The position numbers were made by a program, and so were the translations under genes. Positions 34,286 to 48,013 of a stretch of DNA of 64,000 bases are shown here, in pieces; position 1 is the first letter of the stretch; each line of letters starts with the position of its first letter. This DNA is from Siphlonurus alternatus (taxonomy: Eukaryota; Arthropoda; Insecta; Ephemeroptera; Siphlonuridae): positions 42,277,469-42,341,468 of the forward strand of contig OX463781.1 in NCBI GenBank assembly GCA_949825025.1, given 5' to 3'. The notes under the pieces are model-generated. The model was not told where the DNA came from and did no database searches. It saw only the letters and a program-made list of their open reading frames with translations.

Positions 34286-35765
34286 TATTATAGGACTAGA
34301 GTTTGCGTGAACGGAGAACAAGAATGTGACTGGACAAGACTGGACATGTCTGACATACAATCCACTCTGTCTGTCGTTCGCACAAAAGTATTCACTTCAC
34401 AAAAAGAAACTCGCAAATAAAATTACAAGACATACCCACTTTGAGAGGCCATTCAAGTGATAGTTGCAAACAAATTTACGGTAGTAGAATTTTAAATTGT
34501 TTTCTAAGTAAGCAATTTTGTCAGCTTGTGGTAATTTAATAATAATATTATAATTCTCTTTGTTTTTCAGTTTAATATTATATGTTATTTATATCAAATA
34601 CGGAATATGAAAATTAAAATTAGTTTAAAATGTTTTTTGTTTCTTTGTTTCCAATTATATATTTTAACTATGATACTAGGTGTTGAATTTGTCTTTAAAG
34701 AAAGGAAATTGAAAATTCTGGTGAACAATATCCGTCTGGAAGAGCTGACCTAGAATGTAATTTTACTTCATTCTTGACAAGCTCAAGAAATTTTTTGTAC
34801 CACTTCGATCTTCAAGTGGGTGAGAGAGAAAATGATTATGTACTTTTCCAGGAAAAACGTCATTTTTTTGTAACGAACAAGAATGTGATACTTTTGTGAA
34901 GTTGGCAGAGTAATTTTAAGCATCAATATTGGCTTTTTTGTATATAGGTCATACAGTTGATTCAGAAAAATAATCAGTATAATGTTTTACCAGAGAATAG
35001 GGCAGCGCCACGAGATTGTTGGGTTGCCTACGTACAGAATAACGCTCAGCTGTTTACCTCTCCTCCTCACTTCCCCTACTGTATTTACGGGTAATGACTG
35101 CTTGGTCCGCAGATACGAAGTCAATACATCAATCAATTCAATCAATTCCCCTACTGTAGTCAAACCGTACGCTCTAAAGTCTAAAGCATTGAAAAGAAAT
35201 TAAAAAAATTGACTTTGTTGCCAGGTTTAAGGACCCAAAAATGTAGCTTGTGCATTATTTATAAACTAGTAGGTGATATGGAAATGATATAAATTAAATA
35301 AATTGCCGTCAATAATTTATAATTAATTTTTGTTTTTCTACATTTTCTCCTGATGACGTTACGTGAGTTTGGCCTATTCTTTGGTTTTACTAAAATAAAT
35401 CTACTAAAATTTGTGTAGCTTATAGCCTGTTTTATTATACAATACGATTGTCTCTACAATTTTACCTTACAATAAATTCTTCTCTCCTTTTAAAAGCTAT
35501 AATTGAAGCGATTTGTATATATTTTTTTCTTACATTTAAATTACAGCATGTTTTTAATTAAGTTTAGAAAAAAAATCTGGACAAGTCCTTTCAGGATGAG
35601 ATAAAATTATGATACAATTATAATTTTTTTTTATACTATTCACAATTTTTATCACTTATGATTGGTTTTAATAATTTAGACATAAGAATACGAATCAGTT
35701 TCTTATCTGAATATGAGCCTTAAAGTAAAATGGATATATACTTATTGTATAATAAGCAACACATT

Positions 35766-35944
35766 GGGGGACATTCACTAAAGCACTTTAACCCCCACTT
35801 TAGCCCCAAGTTTTATTCCTGGTACTAAACATGGTGCTAAACTTGGAGCTAGACATGGTTAGCCCCTGGTTTAGCACCATGTTTAGTACCAGGGATAAAA
35901 CTTGGGACTAAAGTTGGGGTTAAAGTGCTTTGTGAATGCCCCCC
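35766..35944. mobile_element. hairpin MITE, ATTCAC ends, stem type C
   Basis: Ends GGGGGACATTCACTAAAGCA and TGCTTTGTGAATGCCCCC. Stem words CTTTAACCCC, TTTTATTCCTGGTACTAAAC and CACCATGTTTAGTACCAGG pair across 179 bp. ATT precedes and follows the element, a possible 3-bp TSD. Confidence 0.8.
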
Positions 35945-37876
35945 ATTGGAAATTGTTTTGTATTTCTTATTAATATGAGAGCAATATCTAACAAAGTTTG
36001 AAACTGAAAAATAATTTTGTTTTTAAATAAAACGTTTTTTTTTTTTTTTTTTTTGTTAAGAAAGTAACGTTTGCTCTTGAAACTTATAAAAGTATTATTA
36101 ATCATAAAAATAAAAGCAAAGTTAGATATAAAATAAAAAGAGAATAAATTTAAAATTTATGAAACGCCATATTTTTTTAACTATCCTGAAAGATATGCAA
36201 CCCACATGTTTGTTTTGCTGAACAAGTTGCATAGCTTGGAGGCGCTTCTCTGAGGTTTGAGGTGCTCGCGGCACTCCTTTCAAACAAAAAGAGTCTCTCG
36301 TGAGTGACATTACAGTAAAGAAAGAAGAAGAAGCAACATGCATACTTTATAACTATGACCCAGGCTGATCCTTTTAGAATCAATTGGCAACAGCACAAAA
36401 GTCAATAACGTTTACCTTTTATATACATTTTGACTTTGACACTTTTTCTTTTTGAAAAGCATACTTTTTGTTTCAAGGGAATAATACAATATTTATTAAA
36501 CTTAAATAATTCAAAAACATTTTGAAAATTTGAAAAATAATTTATATAATATATATAGTTGAAAAATTGTGGAAATAAAAATAAAGTTGTTTTCAAATAT
36601 GTTATTAATAAATCAACTTGTCAATCAATTTTAATAAAAAAAAAACGTAAATAATGCTCAGTAACAAATGGGTAACAATCCTTTCAATTCCAAATACCTC
36701 CTGTAGTATAGATAAAACATTATGCATGGTTAAGACACGCAAGACAGCACGTGAACTTACATGATTTTTAATGAATTTTTCTGTTAAAGATGTCAAAAGG
36801 GAATAAAAGTATTAATTAAAGAGCAAATATTTACCTAAGTGTCTCAATTTTCAGTATTTATTTGTAAACTTTTTTTTAAGAATATTGATAATTGATTGAT
36901 ATTAATAAGCTCAAAATAGTATTATTTTGATTTTAGAAAACTCATTTTTATTTTTCTTATTTATGTCTCATTTTTGTAATAATTTTACGATACAGCAATA
37001 ACATTATAAATATTACCTATAATAATATTAAATTTTTACATTGCATTTAAGTTGGTTGATAACTGAAAACAATTAATATTGCTATAATATGATAGATTTT
37101 TCGAAGTAATAATATATTAAGATAAATTTTTAAAACAACTTTAAAATCTGGTTGTTTTGTCTTTGAAAATATTATTTTAAAAGCGAGAGTGTTAACTTTA
37201 TATACAAAAAGAAGGGGTTTAAAACTTTTGTTTAATCTTAGCTTTTAAAAAGATAAATAGAAAGTTTGCTGAAGGATTTGGGAAATTGTTAGAGGCAATC
37301 AATTTTCTTGACATGCAGAAGTCAACTGAGTTAACGTATTTTTATCATGATACTATTTTATATTTATTTTACAATGTTAGCTTACTACAGAATATTCTGC
37401 TATTAGCGTAAGCATTCAAACTTAACAATATTATCATACTACTAACAAACTCTTACAAATACGAGCGACCATGATCTAATTGTATATATAACGTGAACAT
37501 AAATATGTTGTCTCGTATACAACCGAAAAGGTTCAAATAAATAAAAAAATATCAAACTTTCCGCCATTATTTTATTTTATTATCTCTTTCATGTGTATAC
37601 TTTAGAATAAAATAACATACACATTAAAGTCAAAATTTCAAATTACAGCCCATAGGGCAAATGAAAAAGATTGCTGAGCAGTCCATTCACTAAATTAAGT
37701 GTTTGTTCACCCGATAATTTGGCACATTAGGTAAAAGAAACCATGGAAACTTGTAGCAGGAAGCCCGGCACATCCTAAGGTGCACCTCGCGAATAGAGAC
37801 ACTCGTCCGGACACCGGTATTGTGTCTCACCCTAGAAAGGGACAACGTGAGCGAGTCTATAATTCTATAATAATAG

Positions 37877-37978
<102 letters not shown>

Positions 37979-38403
37979 AGAATGGAAGCACAGCAGGGTG
38001 AAACATGTACTGTCCATTGAGCGACTGGACGGCAATTATTTTGCTGGACCGTCATCATGCCACTGAGGTGTCATGTGACGTGTTGAGCTTTTATCTCTTT
38101 CCTTATTAGAAAAAATGACATCCGTGAACTTAGCGTTGAGATTAGAGTTGATTATCCTGTAGTTTGACGTGAGTTTTATTAAATTGTGAAATAATATAAC
38201 TTGACACAAAATTCAGAATGCATTAAAAGCACAGATATTTACTAATAAAAGTATTATAATTTAATGCTATTACAAAACTTTATTACATTGACATGAAAAT
38301 ATGAACTATATTTATTTTAAATAAAGTAGTATATAAAGTGTTTTTTAACGTTTTAACCATCATGTTATAGAGTATTTTAAATGTCCCAACCAATTGATAC
38401 GTT

Positions 38404-38902
38404 AAGGCAGATTCTCATGGCGATTTTTATCATGCGGCGCGAAGTGAATTCAAAAATTCAAACTTCTTTATTAATCCATTTCTCCTACAATCAATATATC
38501 AAGTATATATAGATAACATAGATTGCTTTAATGTCCATTGGCGGCCACGTTTGGTCATAGAAGGACATCGTAATTAACGCTATATTCGCCGCCGCAACCT
38601 GGTGAATTTGCTCGCCGCATAGGATTTCACAGTTTTTTTGCGTCAAAATTTCGTCGCGTCAACGTTGTCGCCTTGTGGATCCGCCTTTAAGGCGGATTCA
38701 GATGGCGACAACGGCGATGCGACGCGATTTTGACGTAAAAGCTGTGAAGTCCTATGCTACGGCGAATTCGCCGGTAGTCGCGTTAATTACGATGCTCTTT
38801 TTCTTTTAATCGCCAAATATGGCCGCCAATGGATGTTCCAGCAAGTGCGCATTATACGCGTCGTGTCACATAGTAAAAAAATCGCCATGTGAATCCATCT
38901 TT
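38404..38902. mobile_element. two head-to-head MITE units forming a palindrome
   Basis: Both outer ends (AAGGCAGATTCTCATGGCGA, TCGCCATGTGAATCCATCTT) and the centre (GGATCCGCCTTTAAGGCGGATT) carry the same end motif. This suggests two inverted copies joined at TTTAA near 38688. Arms pair through GCATAGGATTTCACAG / CTGTGAAGTCCTATGC and CATCGTAATTAACGC / GCGTTAATTACGATG. GC-rich against its surroundings. Confidence 0.75.
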
Positions 38903-41900
38903 ACGCTTATTGCTCCCATTCAAAGTGCATAATTCCAGGTAATTCCAGTTTAATTTGGAAATAAGAAACTATAAAATTTGATGTAACATTTATAATTCAG
39001 TAAATGACGCAAATAATTTAGAATCTGTTGATTATGAAATATAAATATTTACTTTAATTATAAAACTTTAATTTGCAATATAAATTATACATTCCAACTT
39101 TGCCCAACTGTCGTATTTTGCATAAAAATATCCCGTTGAATACATATTATAGCTCGTGCCATTTGGTTGTATTAGGTAGGGAGCGAAATAGAAATACAAG
39201 AGAGAGAGAGGTTCGAATATCGGACGTACATTTTTGTGCAACGATAAGACTTTTTATGTTCAGAACTCTCTGTATTTTGGGGCAATTGACACATTTTGGT
39301 CATCTTCTTCCTATTTTATCAGCATGAATTTCCCAAACATTAAGTTAATGTTAAATTTTAATATTGTATTTATTGAATCAATTTTTAACATGTTATAATA
39401 AATTTCCTTAAATGAATGGTTATTCTAAACCAAAATTTAATATTCCATTTGAATTTTATTGTATTTTAATAACATTACTTTTCTTAAATTATAAAATAAT
39501 ACAAAATATATTTTACATTTTCATTAATAATAATTATTATTTTTATTCACATAAAAAGTGTTTTTATATAAAAGAGTGATTTCATCTATATATAAATTTT
39601 AGTTATAGGCTTAAATTTTAGTAGGGTATCATATTTATACATGTTCTACTTAAGTATTTATATGATTTTTTTTTCATAAATTCTTTTATTTAGGAATTAA
39701 AATTACAAACAAAAAGCTCAATATAAAATATTAATAAGCTTTATTAATTCATCCTAAGAGAATTAATTATCAAAAATATATTTATTGTATGCTACCATAG
39801 AAAATTTAAACCACAGTCTATAGTTAGTCTCGATTTACAATATTAATAGCAATTATAATAGGCTTAGTTTGATACGTATACAAGTGCTTCTATGTATATG
39901 GCACGAGAGTTCCTATGTATTTACCACAGAATGATAACTAATTTTGAAGAGCATGTTGCGAGCTAAAGCTATTATTTTCTGGAATTTATATACAACGTAA
40001 CGCTGCTTACCATCAAAACTAAATGTTAGATTATTAGAAGATTATTTATAAATAGTAGCTTAGTATTGTAAATTAAAAGCTAATTAAAACCTTTAATTAC
40101 ATACATAATATTGAAGTTTATTTAATTTAATGTTAAATTTCTATTGATAAATATTTGTCAGTATAATTTAATTTGGAATAATTATTGTATATTATTATTA
40201 AATTATTTTTCCTTTCATAAATTTTCATGATAAATATTTGTATTAATTTGACAAAAATTAGTAAAATTATTGCTAAATTGGAAAATGAAATAAGGTAAAT
40301 ATTTTAAATATTATTGTAGCATAAAATTCTTGTATATTCTTTGTATCTATTTTGAATTTTGTATTTTTATTGCTACTATTAATTATTGGGGTATTTTGTC
40401 CCCTTCCAAAAATGTAATCTTTAACTGAATAAAAAATTATTATTATTGTTACTTGATGCAAAAAAAAAAAAAGAATTAATTTTGTAAATATTTTTCACAT
40501 ATTTTTAGCCCTTTATATATATATATATATTTTTTTTTTAAACTTATAAATGAGCGCAATTCACCAAGATATCCAGGTTAGTACTATTAACTATATTATA
40601 GTACCACCACGGTTAGTTTAATTGATTCTGGCTGTTAGTAAAAGTTATAGTTGGTAGCATCAATTTTAGAAAAAATTGGTATTTTTTTTTTTTTTTTTTG
40701 TAATAGCTCTTTAGTTCCTCTCATATGAAATCGTATAATACTGTATATTAATATATAAGATAAGTGGAAATAAAGCAAAGATAAAATTACAATGAAGTGA
40801 AATTTCATACTGTTATAAACTTTTGTTCAAAAACATTCCAGTTAACAACAAATACTTCGTGTTGTTTATGGCAGGTAATTAGATTGTTTTTGTGTGTATT
40901 ACGTTAGCTGTTTCAAGTAAAGGGAAAAGGAGAATGGGGGAGAGAATCTACTAGAGTCCGTGGTTATCATAGCTTGTGACTAAAACCCAGCCTTAGGGGA
41001 TGCGACTGCGAAACCAGCCAAGTTTATTATTTCATCTCTCATCTGTTTCTCTACCTTCTGCAGCAGAAAGCAAAAACATAACACGAACCAGACAATCCTA
41101 AAATTATTTCACCATTGGGGAAATATAATGAATATAATGATCATACATATAATATCCCTTTAACAGAAGAGAAGCTTGCTATTTAGTTAGGGAATTATTA
41201 TAACGGGCAAAAAAAAAAAAAACATTAGCAAATAATGAAGTCAATATAACCCTTTTTCTTTTAAATGTACATATACGTACATATACATTTAACTGTATTA
41301 ATTACATAATTATATTTTTATAACAAAAATCAGCATTTGCTATTATTTTTGCTGAAAGTTTTGTTTGATTATTTGTTATTATTTTTTAAAAGTTGTAATA
41401 TTATTTAATACATAAATAATTATAAATACGTGACATAAAATATTGATTTAGCAAATTAATAGTTCATATATTACTTATAATATTTTTGTAAACAATATTT
41501 ATTTTATTGTTGCTTTGTTGGGTTTAATAAAAATTTTATTACGATTAATTTAGATTTAAATAATTTTGTATTTGTTAGTTATACACAATACACAACAAAT
41601 ATATTACAATTATGTACCTGTGTGTAAAAGTGCACATTAAACAAAGAATTGATACGATAAGGGAGTATTTAAAAAAAGAAAACGGAAGTTTAAGCTTTTA
41701 AGTTTGGTAAGACTTTAAAATTAAAAGTAAAACCATTACATAAAATTTGACAATTAATAAGAAAATGAAACAAAAGGTTGACATTTTTATACTAAGAACA
41801 TAATGTTTATTACAATAAAAACATTGCTATTTTTTCTGTTGTATAGACTTTTTAATTTAATAAAATTAAACAAGCGTAAACAAGCAGAGTTATTTAGTAT

Positions 41901-42299
41901 AATTATACTTCGTATTTATGAAATAAATGGTAAAATTTGGAAACAAAACTAAACTTAGAAAGATAAAGAAGACATAAAAAAGTATTACCACCAAAATAAT
42001 GACAAAAATATTTCATGTACGTACAAGTACACTTTTGTTTGAAGCCACAGTACGCCTCATTGTTGGCTTGTATTTCTGCTTGCTTGTGGCTTAGCCTAAT
42101 TAGAAGCACAAGTCGGGTTGCCACAAAGGAGGCTTGTCGGCACGTACGCGCGTGTTGTATCATGTCAAGCTCTAATTACACCTCTTCTCATTCTTTTCTC
42201 CCCAATATGTAAGCTACCCTCTTCCACGCTCTGAGTACCGAGAGGATCCTTGTTATATAGCCTAACTTTTGTGACCACTGCAAAATATAAACTAAACAA

Positions 42300-42500
42300 A
42301 AAGCGAGCACGATGCGGCCTGCCCATTTAAATCGGATGTTTATGAGTTTGATCCTGGGCAAAGCTGATTTTTTTTTTCACAGCTAAAGATACACCAACTC
42401 GTGTATGTGATTTATTGATAACATCTTATATCCTGACTATGACCATCCTGAATGAGGTCCCCATGGTTCCCTCAGTCAATTACCTACAAAATACGAAGCG
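42300..42500 (+). mobile_element. probable tRNA-derived SINE
   Basis: The head 42300-42366 ends with a B-box-like GAGTTTGATCCTGGGC. About 80 bp downstream, CATCCTGAATGAGG and TTCCCTCAGTCA match the body of the 5S-headed SINE at 53.7 kb. Ends not defined. Confidence 0.55.
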
Positions 42501-42686
42501 CTGGAAAGTTAGTGTGGCGTCACTTCAGAATAATAAAGTCGTCTCCATTTATCTTTGGTGTGACGTCACGAACCTTTTCCTTTGTTCTTCTCTAATATAA
42601 TTCTAATGGGAGGGTTACGTGACACCAAACCAAACATAAGTGGAAACGAATTTATATAGTCACAGATCTGCATGGGTTTGGCTAAG

Positions 42687-42717
<31 letters not shown>

Positions 42718-43384
42718 AAGAAATCCAGGAATTTTAAAAATAATTTGGGAACAAACTACCTGTTTAAAAATATTTCTTAGTATTATATTAATACACCATT
42801 TTTTCAAAGCTTTTAAAAATAAAAATAAGTCAGACGTATATTGACGTCAAAGATTTTAAGTTCCATCTTTGTGGTACGAATTTGTGTGCTTGCATTTCTA
42901 CCTTCTTATGTCAACAATATATTTTATATAAATATCTTTCTTTGAAAATAATTTCTTAAATTTAGAAATGCTAAGAAAAAATCAAACTCGAGAGAAGTTG
43001 TCTTTTTTATCGTTGTCTGATCTTTCAAAGCTTATGTTATGTTTATGTTTCTGTTTTCAATATTTTCTTTCATCCTTACAGAATTCACAGAAATCTTTCA
43101 TTTATCCATTATAATGATGTTTTAAAAATAACATTGTTAAGATTTTTTATTTACTTTTATCTTTAATGCATCGTTTTTTTTTCTCTTCATTAATTTTGTA
43201 TTCTGTAATAAAATTAATGTTTCTGTAATAAAATTAATGTTTCTGTAAGAACTGCTACGTCACCTCCTAAACACATTTTTTTTGTAAAAATGCGACAAAA
43301 GAAATGAAAAATGAGAGGCACGTCTGAAACATTTGCTAACGAGAAAAAAAAAGTAATCTTTATGAGAATAAGTTTTTTCACACG

Positions 43385-43495
<111 letters not shown>

Positions 43496-43935
43496 AAGAA
43501 AAGCTTTCATAAAATAAATATTTCCTTTTACCTTCTTCTTAAAGCACAATTTTATATTATTTCCTTTTTTTTTTTTCCTCACCTCCAGAGATTTTTTTTT
43601 TAAATATCTATAATAAAATTTAACATAAAAAAATATGTGTGAATATTTTTTACGATAGGATTACGTTACTATTGTATTTTACATCAGACTTTATGTAATT
43701 TTTTTGCGTAAGTAGGGCAAAGTTCACGTTACAAAGTAGAGATGAGGCCCGCGAGTGTTTTCTTTAGTCTGCTATAACAGCCAAGACCTGTTGGTATTGA
43801 TTACTCTAACAATATTTTTACATTCTGTCAACCACATTTTTTTTTTATCACATAAATCTCCGCGTCAATCTTACATGAAAAATTCATTATTATTATGGTT
43901 CTGGGTAAGTGTAAACAAACGTGTACGTAAGAGAT

Positions 43936-43952
43936 GGGGGGGGGGGGGGGGG
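43936..43952. repeat. poly(G) run
   Basis: Seventeen consecutive G, able to form a G-quadruplex. A shorter poly(G) lies near 10722-10735. Confidence 0.9.
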
Positions 43953-44866
43953 ATGAGATTTCAAGTTTAAGGTTGTGTTTACAACAAAGCGTATTTTAGA
44001 GTAAATAAACAAAATTAATTTGTCCCCCTTGTTTCATTTATTTAATCTAAATTATAATCAATTGAAAACTGAAAACTGCAATATCAAAAGAATTTTAAAT
44101 TGTTTTTTTTTTTTTATTAAAAAATATTGAATAATTTGACAATAATTGAATAATTTTAATAAGACATTTCATGTACTAATAAAAATAACAATTATTCATG
44201 TTTAATATAAATGTGTGTATATATGTGGGTATAATTATTAATTGTATGTTTATTTAAATCATATATATGTGAAAGTTGTTTTATGTTATAGTCTGGAAAT
44301 TCTGGAAGCAAACAGGGAAATACGTATTTACATACTGTATTGGATTCAATAAAGTAATATATATTGCAACGTTTTTGCTACATTATAAGTATTGTTATTT
44401 TTAAAATTTTACATTTTTTTTTTTTTATTAATTTATTTATTATTTTACATTTTTAGAGAGAGATTTCTCATGAAACTTGATCGTGCTGCTTGGTATAACA
44501 GAGGGATTTCTGTTCTCTTCGATCACCACGTCACGACTCGACTACCTAACAAATAACAAGAAAAAAGCACTCAACATTGTTTTGTAGAAAATCTGTTCAT
44601 TAGTGCGCCTGCTGGGAAATTTATTAATGTTTCTAACTTTATATTAATTTCAACATTTTCCACTGATGATCATAATTATTATAACGATGCTTGCAAACTT
44701 CATTTCTTATATAATATATGTATTTGAAATTTCTTACCATTATAATGTACATTATTATATATTGCAAAGTATAAATACTATAAATAATCTTATTTTTACT
44801 TCAATTGAAAATAGTGAAACTACTTAAATAATAATAAAAAAAAAATGAATGCAAATATAAAAATCT

Positions 44867-44965
44867 ATGTTATTAAATAAATTATTGCAATATTGTGATA
44901 ATATTGATCAAGAACGTCAACCTAGATTCTATAAATATCAAATTCCTTTGAAAGCAGCACTTGGT
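44867..44965 (+). CDS. weak candidate exon
   Basis: An open frame encodes LLQYCDNIDQERQPRFYKYQ then IPLKAAL and ends at a good donor (G|GTAAGC at ~44966). The mixed, charged residues and AT-ending codons resemble those of the GPCR and parts of ANO8. No acceptor, homologue or partner exon was found, so this may be chance. Confidence 0.18.
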
Positions 44966-45249
44966 AAGCATACAAACTCGAGCTGCAGTGTGGCTTGTGG
45001 TGCAACTACGAACATCAATGATCACCAGTTTGTTTATAAACTCTTGGTGCACTTCGCAGTCTTGGTGCTGCAAGTCTCGAGTTACTGCGTTCTTTCACAA
45101 CCCTGCGCTTGCTGGGGTAAATAGAACAACATGCTATAATGCAATAATTGTAAGCGTTCATTTTCTCAGAAATAATTATTTTTAATTAAAACTTTGCTAT
45201 GTTTAAAAATTAATTAAAAATGTTTATGCTGTAATCAGTGTAATATAAT

Positions 45250-45566
45250 GGAGTATTGTCCTCAATTTTTTTTTATTACAGAAATGGATAGAGGGTGCAA
45301 AGTTATGCTATCCTGATTTTTTTCAGATTTTTTGAGACCCTGGAACTATTTTCAAAAAATTATTGAAAGTCCTTTTTGTGACGTCACGCGGCGGCAAGTT
45401 CTATCTTTTTCTTAAGGAGCGGCGTCTAGTGACGTCACGAAAAGGACTTTCAATAATTTTTTAAAAATACTTCCCGGGCTCTAAAAAATCTGAAAACAAT
45501 CAGGGTAGCATAACTTTGCACCCTCTATCCTTTTCTGCAATAAAACAAAATTGAGGACAATACTCT
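45250..45566. mobile_element. PAL-family palindromic MITE, copy 4
   Basis: Termini GGAGTATTGTCCTCAA and TTGAGGACAATACTC. The core GGCGGCAAGTTCTATC and flanking TGACGTCAC motifs match copy 3, showing common descent. A separate hairpin starts 15 bp downstream. Confidence 0.85.
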
Positions 45567-45580
45567 ATTTATAATAATAA

Positions 45581-45699
45581 GCCTGTTCGTAAACCCTGCT
45601 TGGTGTACACTTTCTGCACCCCAATCGACCTTATGTACATGGGATATAAGGTCAATTGGGTGTAGAAAGTGTACACCGAGCAGGGTTTACGTACAGACC
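45581..45699. repeat. compact hairpin element
   Basis: GTTCGTAAACCCTGCTTGGT pairs with AGCAGGGTTTACGTAC, and TGTACACTTTCTGCACCCCA with TGGGTGTAGAAAGTGTACA. The loop is near ATGTACAT. It starts 15 bp after PAL copy 4. Confidence 0.75.
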
Positions 45700-45755
45700 T
45701 AAGATCTTTGATATGTTAGAAATTTCATATTTTTGTAACATGTCTTCCTAACCTA

Positions 45756-45836
45756 GAGGTCGAGCGTGGCGCAGTGCATTGACCGGTTTTCGTTAGATCA
45801 CCGAAGTCAGGCTACGTCGAGCGTTGTTAGTACTTG
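45756..45836 (+). mobile_element. 5S rRNA-derived SINE head, cut by assembly gap
   Basis: GAGGTCGAGCGTGGCGCAGT is followed by a 5S-like stretch ATCACCGAAGTCAGGC and GAGCGTTGTTAGTACTTG, matching the internal promoter part of 5S rRNA (GAAGC-AAGC...GTTAGTACTTGG). It stops at the N gap, so the body is missing. Confidence 0.7.
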
Positions 45837-46036
45837 NNNNNNNNNNNNNNNNNNNNNNNNNNNNNNNNNNNNNNNNNNNNNNNNNNNNNNNNNNNNNNNN
45901 NNNNNNNNNNNNNNNNNNNNNNNNNNNNNNNNNNNNNNNNNNNNNNNNNNNNNNNNNNNNNNNNNNNNNNNNNNNNNNNNNNNNNNNNNNNNNNNNNNNN
46001 NNNNNNNNNNNNNNNNNNNNNNNNNNNNNNNNNNNN
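45837..46036. other. assembly gap, 200 N
   Basis: Exactly 200 N, a conventional gap size. A 5S-derived SINE ends at its left edge and a (GA)n array begins at its right edge, so the join is not backed by sequence. Confidence 0.98.

Positions 46037-46091
<55 letters not shown>
46037..46091. repeat. (GA)n microsatellite at gap edge
   Basis: At least 24 GA units up to 46084, then AAGAGAG. The array probably extends into the gap. Confidence 0.9.
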
Positions 46092-46740
46092 TTTGGTGCT
46101 ACTGCTCTGCTCTGTTTTTTTTTTTTTTGTTTTTTTTTTTTTCCTTCTCATTCGCGCTACAGATGTTATTTTTCCAGATACATATCTCCTCCTCTCCCCC
46201 ATTCTGTACGTTTATATTAACTATTAGTATTGCTGAAACGGCATTCAACTGAAATCTCGCAACTATACAGAAGTTGAGCTATACATAAAGTTAAGCCAGC
46301 AAAAATCTATTTACAGATATACAGGTAGAAATATTGAAGCTCACCCCCTTTCCTTTCCCCATATTTACAATTTGGCCTTTGTATACACGAGATGGTATAT
46401 AAGCTCCAGGGATTGTATAAATTTCCCCATAGGTATATTTTCTGATCGATCAAACCAATGTCAATACAATATCTATGCAAACTCTGGGTCAAAAGTTCAA
46501 AACTTTTCAACCAAAGTATAGAATTTGAAATTATATCAGTCTATACGAAATATTGAATCTTTTTCATATATTTAACTAATTGTAACTTTTTAAAAAATTA
46601 TAATTATCTACATAAATTTTATAATGTGTAATCTCATTAATTAATGAATAACATGCTTGAAAATTTTAATTGCATATTTAGATAGACCATTAGAGATCAA
46701 TATTAATCAAATTCCTAGCAATAAAACATGGAGTTTAGAT

Positions 46741-46987
46741 CAAGGATTTTGTATGTATGGATAGGTGATGGTACTGCCGTCGGTGAGGCACAGTCGTGAG
46801 GAGGAATTGGGTGGCGGTTACAACAGTAACCAATGGGATGTCCGCCATCTTACGTTGGGGAACTTCCATACAGTTTACAATGCAGATGGTTGCGCTAAGT
46901 CGCCATCTTACGTTGGAGATTTGCCTCAGTAGCTCTAATGCTATTGGTATAGAGATAAAACCTATCCATATACATACAAAATCCTTG
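46741..46987. mobile_element. hAT-type MITE with 8-bp target duplication
   Basis: Ends CAAGGATTTTGTATGTATGG and CATATACATACAAAATCCTTG are inverted repeats of about 28 bp. Exact 8-bp duplication GTTTAGAT at 46733-46740 and 46988-46995, the length typical of hAT transposons. The interior holds a direct repeat of CGCCATCTTACGTTGG (imperfect) but no ORF of note. Confidence 0.85.
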
Positions 46988-47472
46988 GTTTAGATAGAGA
47001 TCTCGATTGATTTAGCTACTGTTAATTTTTTTTTTTTTTTTTTTACCTTCTTTTGTTATTGTTAACCCTCTAACACATTTAAAATCATGCTTCATAAACG
47101 TTGTGACGTCATAGCCATGCAAAAATTTAACACGCAAGGTTATGGAAGGACATTATATGACTAAGATGTCATTGCAGCAAGAATTTAAGGATTGTTCTAA
47201 GAGGGTTTGAAAAAATCCTTCAATAAATTGACAATACTAGTGAGGCCTTTTATCCAAATTGCAATAAAATCTTCATATAGGTTGTTCATCAACACTTATT
47301 GTTGTTCAATTTCTATATTATAATACTAACAACTAACAAGGTAGCGGAAATACGTTAGATTGCAATGATTTAATTATTTTGGGATGAAAGGGGGTTGATA
47401 TATAGTTTTTTTTTATATAAAATCTAATTAATTCCAAACGTACTGTCTCCTGATTTTAAGAAGTTTTATCAA

Positions 47473-47819
47473 TGGACAACATATAATACATGAAAATTTT
47501 TTATTGCAGAAATGAATAGAGGGTACCAAATTATGCTACTCTGAATTTTTTCAGATTCTTTTTTTGAGTCTCGGAACTATTTTTAAATAATTATTGAAAG
47601 TTTTGTGATTTCAGTTGGCACCCCTGAATCCTTAATGTAAAGGATAGAGGCTGGATGACCTGGACGTCTATTGACGCCCTCCAGGGGGCGTGGCCGCACT
47701 TTCAATAATTATTTAAAAATAGTTCTGGGTCTCAAAAAAATCTGAAAAAAATCCAGAATAGCATAATTTGGTACCCTCTATTCATTTCTGCAATAAAAAT
47801 TTTTCATGTATGTTGTCCA
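47473..47819. mobile_element. PAL-family palindromic MITE, copy 5 (variant ends)
   Basis: Arms share TTATTGCAGAAATGAATAGA, TTTTTTCAGATT and TTTCAATAATT with the other copies. The termini differ (TGGACAACATA and TATGTTGTCCA) and the core differs (TGGACGTCTATTGACGCC). Arms are about 130 bp. Confidence 0.8.
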
Positions 47820-48013
47820 TTTGCTAATTTTCAGTAATAATGAACCTTATTAAAAATGAGAGAAGGAACTTATAAGTATCTAGGGGTTTGCCTCAAAGTG
47901 GGGACGTGGGTATAGGGTGTTAGGTTCTCTCAGTCTTTGCCACCCAAATAGAAGACTTGGAGGTCTTGGGTGATCTTGCCTACGCCACAAAAAGTATTAC
48001 AAAAAGTAATTAA

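Noticed and set aside
40553..40640. Another ATTCAC hairpin
   Set aside because: Only one end (GCAATTCACCAAG) and a weak GGTTAGT inverted repeat are visible; too worn to call.
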